This document shows positions 57,610-64,000 of a stretch of DNA of 64,000 bases, piece by piece (positions within the stretch are counted from its first letter, which is position 1; every line of letters starts with the position of its first letter). The notes below the pieces were generated by a model. It saw nothing but the letters and a program-made list of their open reading frames with translations, made no database searches and was not told where the DNA came from. The position numbers were made by a program, and so were the translations under genes. Source of the stretch: Planotetraspora silvatica (GTDB lineage Bacteria; Actinomycetota; Actinomycetes; Streptosporangiales; Streptosporangiaceae); NCBI RefSeq assembly GCF_016863315.1, contig NZ_BOOQ01000032.1, positions 1 through 64,000 on the forward strand, read 5' to 3'.

Positions 57610-59464
57610 CGTGCCGTTTCGCCGCAGCCTGCTCATGCGGTTGCTGGCGGTGTCCGTGCTCGTTTCCGTCTGCTCCATCGCGGCGACCGCCTGGCTGACC
57701 GTACGGAGCACCACGGTGGCCATCCAGCAGGAGCAGGGCCAGGCCCTCGCCGACGACGCCAGGACCTACGACGCGCTCGTCGGCTACGCGGCCACCCATC
57801 CCAACTGGGATGGAGCACGGCAGGCGGTGAGCGACCTGGCGCGGCGGATCAAGCACAGGATCACGCTGACCACCGAGGACCGCACGCCGATCCTCGACTC
57901 CGACACCGGCCCGATCTCGTTGCCCGCGAAGCCGACGGCGGTGATCGACCCGCTGTCCGTCGACGGCGCCCTGGTGACCGATTCGCCGACCGGCCACATC
58001 GATCCGCGCGCCGTGGGGCCGTACCGGCTGACCCGCACCGAGCGCGAAACTCTGCGCTCGGCCGCCCAGCGGCGTGCGGCGTGCCTGCGTGAGGCCTCCG
58101 TCACGGTCACCACGAAGATCGTGGAGAGCCCCAGCGGGCGGCCGCGCGTCGAGACCGACGACCACGGGCTGGATCTGTCCAGCAGATGCGACGCCCCGGT
58201 CCTCGACGGGCCGACCCGTACCGAGGCGAAGGCGCTCACCCGGCTCGGCAAGCTCGTGCACACCTGCCTCGCGCACCAGAGGCAACCGGACGTGAAACTC
58301 GGCCTCGACTTCAGCTGGACGCCGTTGCCCGCGCCGGCCGGCGCCACCTCCCAGGAGACGCGGGCCGGCGCCACCACCCGGGACGTACCGGCCGCCGCCG
58401 GCCGGGAGACGGCCCCCCGCCAGGACAGCGCGAAGAACCGGAAGATCGTGGAGGACTGCATCACGTCCGGCAGGCGCGAGCAGCTCGCGCCGTACGTCGC
58501 GCCCACCGCGCTGATGTTCGTCAGCAGCCGCGGCTCCACACCATCGACGATCTTCGACCTGTCGCAGTCGAACCAGGCCCGGATCGCGGGGGTCGCGGCA
58601 CTGGTGTTGCTGACCACCGTCACCGTCACCGTCCTGGCCGGCATCCGGCTGATCGGCCCGCTGCGCGCGCTGACCGGCGCGGCCAGGCGGATGGAGGAGG
58701 GTGACGTCTCCGCCCGCGTCGACATCGAGCGCGGAGACGAGATCGGCAGGCTCGCGACGGCTTTCAACGCGATGTCGGAGCGCCGCGAACAGTTGGAGAA
58801 CCTGCGCAAGGCGATGGTCAGCGACGTGGCGCACGAACTGCGCACCCCGCTCAGCAACATCCGCGGCTGGCTCGAGGCGGCCGAGGACGGCGTCGTCGAG
58901 CCGGACCGGTCGCTGATGACCTCACTCCTGGAGGAGGCCGTGCTCCTGCAACACGTCATCGACGACCTCCAGGACCTGGCGATGGCCGACGCGGGCGCGC
59001 TCAGACTGCGCAAGGAGCGGATCGGCGTCCCCGACCTCGTCGCCCAGGTCGTCACCGCGCACACGGGAAGCGCCGACGCCGCGGGCGTCGCACTGACCGC
59101 GCACGTGGAAGGCCACCCGGAGCTCCTCGCCGACCCGATGCGGGTGCGCCAGGCCGTGGGCAACCTCGTCTCCAACGCCGTACGGCACACGCCTCGCGGC
59201 GGGTCGGTGCGGGTGCGCTCGCGCATCGACGGGACTCACGTCGTGATCGACGTCGAGGACACCGGCTCCGGGATCGCCGCCGAGGACCTCGCCCATGTCT
59301 TCGACAGGTTCTGGCGAGCGGACAAGTCGCGGAGCCGGGCCACCGGCGGCAGCGGGCTCGGCCTGTCCATCGTCCGCAAGCTCGCGGAGGCCCACGGCGG
59401 GACCGTGTCCGCTACGAGCGAGCCGGGCAGGGGATCGGTCTTCACCCTCCGGCTGCCCACCTGA
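57599..59464 (+). CDS. sensor histidine kinase with long external domain
   Basis: 621 residues. There is an N-terminal span (LMRLLAVSVLVSVCSIAATA), a ~290-residue external domain with four Cys (AACLREASV, SSRCDAPVLD, VHTCLAHQRQ, VEDCITSGRR), a second span (AGVAALVLLTTVTVTVLAGI), HAMP (LIGPLRALTGAARRMEEGDV), HisKA with the phosphorylated His (SDVAHELRTPLSNI, ~410), and HATPase with N, G1 and G2 boxes (NLVSNAVRHTP, DTGSGIAAEDL, GGSGLGLSIV). The Cys pairs may be disulfide-linked. Ligands are likely extracellular antimicrobials, as in other MacB-linked systems. Confidence 0.94.
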   Translation: MRRDVPFRRSLLMRLLAVSVLVSVCSIAATAWLTVRSTTVAIQQEQGQALADDARTYDALVGYAATHPNWDGARQAVSDLARRIKHRITLTTEDRTPILDSDTGPISLPAKPTAVIDPLSVDGALVTDSPTGHIDPRAVGPYRLTRTERETLRSAAQRRAACLREASVTVTTKIVESPSGRPRVETDDHGLDLSSRCDAPVLDGPTRTEAKALTRLGKLVHTCLAHQRQPDVKLGLDFSWTPLPAPAGATSQETRAGATTRDVPAAAGRETAPRQDSAKNRKIVEDCITSGRREQLAPYVAPTALMFVSSRGSTPSTIFDLSQSNQARIAGVAALVLLTTVTVTVLAGIRLIGPLRALTGAARRMEEGDVSARVDIERGDEIGRLATAFNAMSERREQLENLRKAMVSDVAHELRTPLSNIRGWLEAAEDGVVEPDRSLMTSLLEEAVLLQHVIDDLQDLAMADAGALRLRKERIGVPDLVAQVVTAHTGSADAAGVALTAHVEGHPELLADPMRVRQAVGNLVSNAVRHTPRGGSVRVRSRIDGTHVVIDVEDTGSGIAAEDLAHVFDRFWRADKSRSRATGGSGLGLSIVRKLAEAHGGTVSATSEPGRGSVFTLRLPT

Positions 59465-59477
59465 AAGGCTTGCGCCC

Positions 59478-60998
59478 GTGCTGAAAGGGACCCTGAAAGG
59501 GACACTGCTGGTCGCAGGAACGACCTCAGACGCGGGCAAGAGCGTGGTGACGGCGGGAATCTGCCGGTGGCTGGCCCGCCAAGGCGTGCGGGTCGCGCCG
59601 TTCAAGGCGCAGAACATGTCGCTGAACTCGTACGTGACCGCCGACGGAGCCGAGATCGGGCGGGCCCAGGTCGCCCAGGCGCAGGCCGCCGGCCTGGAGC
59701 CCACCGCCGACATGAACCCGATTCTGCTGAAGCCCGGCGGTGAGCGGCGCAGCCAGGTGGTCGTGCTCGGCAGGCCCCTGGCCGACGTGGACGCCATGGA
59801 GTACCTCGCCTACAAGGACCGGCTCAGGGCGGTCGCCCTGGAGTCCTACCGGCGGCTGCGCGCGGAGTTCGACGTCGTCGTCTGCGAGGGCGCGGGCAGC
59901 CCCGCGGAGATCAACCTGCGCAGAGGGGACATCGCCAACATGGGGCTGGCCCGCGCGGCCGGCATCCCCGTCGTGGTGGTCGGCGACATCGACAGGGGCG
60001 GCGTCTTCGCCTCGCTGTACGGCACGCTCGCACTGCTGGAGGCCGAGGACCAGGCGCTGATCAGCGGCTTCCTGATCAACAAGTTCCGTGGGGCGCGCGA
60101 ACTGCTCGAACCTGGGCTCGACACGCTCAGGGAGCTCACCGGACGCCCTGTCCACGGCGTGCTGCCCTGGCTCGACGGCCTGTGGATGGACCTCGAGGAC
60201 TCCCTCGCCCTGGACAACCGGCAGGCCGCGGAACCGGCGGCCGGGCCGTACACCGGGCGGAGCCTGCGGGTGGCCGTGGTGCGCTATCCGAGGATCTCGA
60301 ACTTCACCGACATCGACGCCCTCGCGGCCGAGCCGGGGGTCACGGTCCGGTTCGTGTCCTCCCCCGCCGAGGCCGCGGAGGTCAGGGAGGCCGACCTGGT
60401 GGTCCTACCGGGGTCCCGCGCGACGGTGAGCGATCTCGACTGGCTCCGCCGTACGGGCCTCGCCTCGGCCGTGGCCGAACGGCGGGGCCCCGTCCTGGGA
60501 ATCTGCGGCGGCTACCAGATGCTCTCCCGCTCGATCATGGACGACGTGGAGTCCGGCGCGGGGCTGGTCGAAGGGCTCGGGCTGCTTCCCGCCACGGTGG
60601 AGTTCGGGACGGAGAAGGTCCTGTCCCGGCCGGTCGGCGAGGCGTACGGCCACCGAGTGGCGGCCTACGAGATCCACCACGGGGTCGTCTCCTTCGACGG
60701 GGAGGCCGAGCCGTTCCTCGACGGATGCCGGGTTGGCGCGGTCTGGGGCACCACCTGGCACGGAGCACTGGAGAACGACGCCTTCCGCCGCGCCTTCCTG
60801 GCCGACGTCGCCTCCGCGGTGGGGAAGGACGACTTCACGCCGGACCCCGGGGTGTCCTTCTCCGCCCTGAGGGAACGGCAACTCGACGCCCTGGGAGACA
60901 TGATCGAGAGGTACGCCGACACCGACGCGCTGCTCGCCCTGATCGAGAACGGCGCCCCCGCGGGGCTGCCCACGCTCCCTCCCGGCGGAGCTTCCTGA
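59478..60998 (+). CDS. cobQ: cobyric acid synthase (adenosylcobyrinate a,c-diamide amidotransferase)
   Basis: 506 residues. The N-terminal ATPase has GTTSDAGKSVVTAGICRWLA (P-loop-like), APFKAQNMSLNSYVTADGAE, and EGAGSPAEINLRRGDIANMG. The C-terminal glutamine amidotransferase has the catalytic Cys in GICGGYQMLSRSI (~343) and the His in VAAYEIHHGVV. It amidates four carboxylates in the corrin ring during vitamin B12 synthesis. GTG 59478 has GAAAGG upstream. It stands alone here, not in a cob gene cluster. Confidence 0.95.
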   Translation: MLKGTLKGTLLVAGTTSDAGKSVVTAGICRWLARQGVRVAPFKAQNMSLNSYVTADGAEIGRAQVAQAQAAGLEPTADMNPILLKPGGERRSQVVVLGRPLADVDAMEYLAYKDRLRAVALESYRRLRAEFDVVVCEGAGSPAEINLRRGDIANMGLARAAGIPVVVVGDIDRGGVFASLYGTLALLEAEDQALISGFLINKFRGARELLEPGLDTLRELTGRPVHGVLPWLDGLWMDLEDSLALDNRQAAEPAAGPYTGRSLRVAVVRYPRISNFTDIDALAAEPGVTVRFVSSPAEAAEVREADLVVLPGSRATVSDLDWLRRTGLASAVAERRGPVLGICGGYQMLSRSIMDDVESGAGLVEGLGLLPATVEFGTEKVLSRPVGEAYGHRVAAYEIHHGVVSFDGEAEPFLDGCRVGAVWGTTWHGALENDAFRRAFLADVASAVGKDDFTPDPGVSFSALRERQLDALGDMIERYADTDALLALIENGAPAGLPTLPPGGAS

Positions 60999-61040
60999 GC
61001 CACGGCAACCGGTCACCGGATCCGCCTCGAAGAGCAGTAT

Positions 61041-62330
61041 GTGGAGACGGTCATCGTGCTGCTCACCAGGGATCTTCGAGTCCACGACAATCCGGCCCTG
61101 GCGGAGGCGTGCGAGCAGGCGCGGCATGTCGTACCGCTGTTCGTGGTCGATCCGGCCATCGAACCGCGCCATCGTGCCGACTTCCTGTCCTGTGCCCTGG
61201 ATGACCTGAGGTCCCGTCTCCGCGAACTGGGCGGCGATCTGGTGGTACGGCACGGCGACCCGGTCGCCGAAGCGATCAAGCTGGCGCGGCAGGTTCAGGC
61301 GGCCGGGATCTGGGCCGCGGCGGACGTCAGCACGTTCGCCCGGCGCCGCGAGGAGCGCCTCGCGGACGCGTGCGCGGGCGAACGGCTCGACTTCCGGCTG
61401 TTCTCCGGCCTGACCGTGGTGCCGCCCGGCGATCTCGTGCCCATCGGAGGGGACCACTACCGCGTGTTCACGCCGTACTGGCGGGTCTGGTCGCAGACCC
61501 GCAAACGGCGTGTCCTCGACCCTCCCGCCCAGGTGCGGCTGCCCGCGAATGTGGACCCCGGAACGCTTCCCGCTCCATCGCCGAAACCGTTCGGACTGCT
61601 CAAGGGTGGTGAGACCGAGGGGCGGCGGCGCCTGGACGAATGGCTGGGCGGCGGGCTGGCCGGCTATGCCCAGGGCCACGACCTCGCGGCCGTGCGGACG
61701 TCGATGTTGAGCCCCTATCTGCGGTTCGGGTGCGTCTCACCCGTCGAGGTGGTGACGAGGTCGGCGGCCTTGCCCGGCGGCGAGGACTACGTGCGGCAGC
61801 TGTGCTGGCGCGACTTCTACTACCAGGTCGCCTCCGCGTTCCCCGAGCTGCCGCGGCGGGACTACCGGCCGCGGCGTGCGACCTGGGAGGACGACGCGGA
61901 GGCCGCGGAGGCCTGGCGCCAGGGCATGACCGGTGTGCCGATCGTGGACGCCGGGATGCGCCAGCTGCGTGAGGAGGGGTGGATGCACAACCGCCTCCGG
62001 ATGATCGTCGGCTCCTTCCTCACCAAGCGGCTCGGGATCGACTGGCGGATCGGCGCGGACCACTTCAACGATCTGCTGCTGGACGCCGACATCCCCAACA
62101 ACTGCGGCAACTGGCAGTGGGTCGCGGGCACCGGCAACGACACCCGGCCGAACCGCGTGCTCAACCCCCTCCGCCAGGCCAAGAAGGTCGATCCCGACGG
62201 CGAGTGCGTGAGGCGGTACGTCCCCGAGCTCGCCGGCCTCCCCGGATCGACCGTCCACGAGCCCTGGCGGCATCCTGCCCCGGTGCCCGGCTACCCCGCG
62301 CCGATGCTCAACGAGCGGCTCCTTCCGTGA
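61041..62330 (+). CDS. phr: deoxyribodipyrimidine photolyase
   Basis: 429 residues. The N-terminal antenna domain (VIVLLTRDLRVHDNPALAEA, PLFVVDPAIEPRHR) is followed by the FAD-binding domain (SMLSPYLRFGCVSPVEV, LCWRDFYYQVASAFPELP, GVPIVDAGMRQLREEGWMHN, RMIVGSFLTKRLGIDWRIGA, NCGNWQWVAGTGND). These are the substrate and FAD contacts of class I CPD photolyases. The enzyme repairs UV-induced pyrimidine dimers with blue light. GTG 61041 directly follows CAGTAT; a ribosome-binding site is not obvious. Confidence 0.94.
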   Translation: METVIVLLTRDLRVHDNPALAEACEQARHVVPLFVVDPAIEPRHRADFLSCALDDLRSRLRELGGDLVVRHGDPVAEAIKLARQVQAAGIWAAADVSTFARRREERLADACAGERLDFRLFSGLTVVPPGDLVPIGGDHYRVFTPYWRVWSQTRKRRVLDPPAQVRLPANVDPGTLPAPSPKPFGLLKGGETEGRRRLDEWLGGGLAGYAQGHDLAAVRTSMLSPYLRFGCVSPVEVVTRSAALPGGEDYVRQLCWRDFYYQVASAFPELPRRDYRPRRATWEDDAEAAEAWRQGMTGVPIVDAGMRQLREEGWMHNRLRMIVGSFLTKRLGIDWRIGADHFNDLLLDADIPNNCGNWQWVAGTGNDTRPNRVLNPLRQAKKVDPDGECVRRYVPELAGLPGSTVHEPWRHPAPVPGYPAPMLNERLLP

Positions 62331-62363
62331 CCTCGGGCAGCGTCCCCAGATCATGGGTGTACA

Positions 62364-62477
62364 GCCGTCCTCACGGCGGGCGAGAACGGCCCGGCGACCG
62401 GAGACGAGGAGATCATCGACACCCTCGCCGCCCTGCTGCATCGCGGCCTCGCCGGAACACCGTCCCACCCGTCGTGA
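62364..62477 (+). pseudogene. C-terminal fragment of a regulator (TetR-like)
   Basis: A frame ending at the TGA of 62475-62477 reads GDEEIIDTLAALLHRGLAGT, like the last helix of many TetR proteins. No start codon with an HTH precedes it, so it is probably a remnant. Confidence 0.25.
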
Positions 62478-62489
62478 AGGCCGGGCCCG

Positions 62490-63704
62490 TCACACGGTGA
62501 TCAGGCCGTGCGGGTCGAGGACGTACTTGCGAGCCGCTCCGTGGTCGAACTCCTCATATCCGTGAGGCGCCTGGTCGAGCGGCAGGACGGTCGGGTTGAC
62601 CGCCTTCGCGATCTGCACGCGGTCGTTGAGTATCGCCATCATGAGCTTGCGGTGATACCGCATGACCGGGCACTGTCCGGTGACGAACGAGTGCGCCTTG
62701 GCCCATCCGAGGCCCAGCCGGATCGACAGCGACCCCTCCTTGGCCGCGTCGTCCTTGGCTCCGGGATCGCCGGTGACGTACAGCCCGGGAATGCCCAGCC
62801 TGCCGCCGGCCCTGGTGACCCGCATCAGGGTGTTGAGCACGGTGGCGGGCGCCTCCTCGGCGCCGGGCCCGTGCCCCTTGGCCTCGAATCCGACCGCGTC
62901 GACGCCCGCGTCCACCTCGGGAACGCCGAGGATCTGCTCGATCTGCTCGCCCGGGTCGCCGTCCGCCACGTTCACGGTCTCGCAGCCGAAGCTGTGCGCC
63001 TGGGCCAGCCGGTCCTTGTTGAGGTCGCCGACGATGACCACCGCGGCGCCGAGCAGGAAGGCCGAGCACGCCGCGGCGAGCCCCACCGGTCCCGCGCCGG
63101 CGACGTAGACCGTCGACCCGCTGGTCACGCCCGCCGACACGCAGCCGTGGTAGCCCGTCGGGAAGATGTCCGCGAGCATGGCCAGGTCGAGGATCTTCTC
63201 CATCGCCTGATCCCTGTCGGGGAACCTGAGCAGGTTCCAGTCGGCGTAGGGCACCAGGACGTACTCCGCCTGACCGCCCGGCCAGCCGCCCATGTCCACA
63301 TAGCCGTACGCTCCGCCCGGCTGCTCGGGGTTGACCCGCTCGCAGATGTGGGTGTCGCCCGACTTGCAGTTGCGGCAGCGGCCGCACGCGATGTTGAACG
63401 GCACCGACACCAGGTCGCCGACCTTGATCACCTCGACGTCGGGGCCGACCTCCACCACCTCACCGGTGATCTCGTGGCCGAGGACGAGTCCGGGCGGGGC
63501 GGTGGTGCGGCCGCGGACCATGTGCTGGTCGCTCCCGCAGATGTTGGTGGCGACCGGTTTGACGATCGCCCCGTGCCCGACCTTCCGTCCGACGTTGGCC
63601 GGAGGCACCCCCGGCCCCTCCTTGAGCTCGAACTCGGGATAGTCGGTGTCGACGATCTCTACATGTCCTGGCCCCTCGTACACGACAGCCTTGTTGCCCG
63701 GCAT
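62490..63704 (-). CDS. fdhA: glutathione-independent formaldehyde dehydrogenase (zinc-type)
   Basis: 404 residues, a medium-chain zinc dehydrogenase. The catalytic zinc ligand Cys lies in ATNICGSDQH, with HEIT for the His and Glu. The structural zinc Cys cluster is IACGRCRNCKSGDTHICERV. NAD binding is VYVAGAGPVGLAAACSAFLL, then VIVGDLNKDRLAQA. The long form with KAVVYEGPGHVEIVD at the start matches the dismutase-type formaldehyde dehydrogenase family. It would oxidise formaldehyde to formate with NAD. ATG 63704 has GGAAGGAAG upstream. It lies 132 bases from selB on the same strand. Confidence 0.9.
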   Translation of the reverse strand: MPGNKAVVYEGPGHVEIVDTDYPEFELKEGPGVPPANVGRKVGHGAIVKPVATNICGSDQHMVRGRTTAPPGLVLGHEITGEVVEVGPDVEVIKVGDLVSVPFNIACGRCRNCKSGDTHICERVNPEQPGGAYGYVDMGGWPGGQAEYVLVPYADWNLLRFPDRDQAMEKILDLAMLADIFPTGYHGCVSAGVTSGSTVYVAGAGPVGLAAACSAFLLGAAVVIVGDLNKDRLAQAHSFGCETVNVADGDPGEQIEQILGVPEVDAGVDAVGFEAKGHGPGAEEAPATVLNTLMRVTRAGGRLGIPGLYVTGDPGAKDDAAKEGSLSIRLGLGWAKAHSFVTGQCPVMRYHRKLMMAILNDRVQIAKAVNPTVLPLDQAPHGYEEFDHGAARKYVLDPHGLITV

Positions 63705-63778
63705 GATGGCGGCTTCCTTCCTTGCCGAGTCTCCGGCCGCCGGCTGCGACGAGGACGGGGGGTGGGGGGCGGCCGAGC

Positions 63779-63810
63779 GGCCGTCACCGGGCCCTCGGGC
63801 GACGACGGCC
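63779..63810 (-). terminator. weak hairpin between selB and the formaldehyde dehydrogenase gene
   Basis: GGCCGTC (63779-63785) pairs with GACGGCC (63804-63810), with an inner GCCC/GGGC pairing. The stem is only 7 bp, and the element may be partial attenuation or chance in GC-rich DNA. Confidence 0.3.
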
Positions 63811-63836
63811 CTTTGACTCGAAGGTATACCTGCTGG

Positions 63837-64000
63837 TCAGGAGCCGCCTACCCGGCATCTGCGGTGGTAGTCGTCCACCCGCTCGGTGAGTCCCTGGCGG
63901 TCGAGATGCTCCAGGAGGGGGACCGCGACCCTGCGGCTGGTGCCGAGGGCGGTCCTGGCCTGGCTGACCGTGAAGGGCTGGGGCAGCCCCGCCAGCACCG
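63837..64000 (-). CDS. selB: selenocysteine-specific elongation factor SelB, C-terminal end (partial)
   Basis: The last ~54 codons of a gene that runs off the right edge. The translated part LPQPFTVSQARTALGTSRRV and AVPLLEHLDRQGLTERVDDY matches the last winged helix of SelB, which binds the selenocysteine insertion element in mRNA. The stop is the TGA at 63837-63839. The organism therefore probably makes at least one selenoprotein. Confidence 0.8.
   Translation of the reverse strand, partial: VLAGLPQPFTVSQARTALGTSRRVAVPLLEHLDRQGLTERVDDYHRRCRVGGS

Overview
The window is high-GC DNA from a Gram-positive actinomycete, most likely a spore-forming member of the Streptosporangiales. The grounds are GC-rich third codon positions, many GTG starts, leaderless promoters of the form TANNNT-N6-8-ATG/GTG, and typical families: ECF sigma factors, DUF1707, DUF5994, BTAD/SARP regulators, F420-type luciferase-like oxidoreductases, WYL regulators and CU044_5270-like membrane proteins. 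No phylogenetic marker is present, so the genus is not assigned.

Layout. Bases 1-7.6 kb are accessory-looking: a truncated TPR regulator, a VOC protein plus DGPF/ECF42 sigma operon, a TusA-like protein divergent from a methyltransferase, a TauE/SafE transporter, a DUF1963-type protein and two orphan small genes. They also hold a 152-bp imperfect palindrome and GC-rich hairpins. The stretch ends at a 40-nt 3' fragment of a tRNA-Gly(CCC) gene (7570-7609), just after a tandem 11-bp repeat, which suggests the border of a decayed integrated element. Bases 8-22 kb are a patchwork: a class A beta-lactamase lipoprotein, two SDR enzymes, an ECF sigma factor with a coupled membrane protein, a STAS/DUF5994 pair with duplicated leaders, a 12-repeat LRR protein, acetyltransferases, and an epoxide hydrolase divergent from a WYL regulator. 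Bases 22-31 kb are rich in secreted products: a large Ig-like protein, a trypsin-like protease, a His-rich peptide, two coupled small secreted proteins, and a SARP regulator tethered to an external NBR1-like Ig domain.

Bases 31-40 kb hold a MOSC protein, two flavin/F420 oxidoreductases, an AHSA1 protein behind a palindromic operator, and a beta-glucan-like pair (beta-helix enzyme and GH16-CBM32) that share GAGAGCGCTCTC operators. Bases 40-48 kb hold three regulator/effector modules: GntR with aldehyde dehydrogenase, Lrp with lysA, and TetR with an ABC exporter. The GntR and TetR modules have GTATAC operator candidates. Bases 48-53 kb contain an APC permease, then a DUF2786 gene and an HD-hydrolase gene, divergent from each other and each side bordered by an array of GTGATCATGCAC copies with an exact 53-bp period and a central inversion (16 copies in all). 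This is the most unusual structure in the window.

Bases 53-59.5 kb are an antimicrobial-efflux-type module: MacB-like ABC permease, ATPase and adaptor, divergent from a response regulator/sensor kinase pair. A 20-bp operator is shared with a neighbouring lipoprotein gene. The right end carries cobyric acid synthase, DNA photolyase, a glutathione-independent formaldehyde dehydrogenase and the C-terminal end of selB. The last two hint at a formaldehyde-to-formate route that may use a selenocysteine formate dehydrogenase outside the window.
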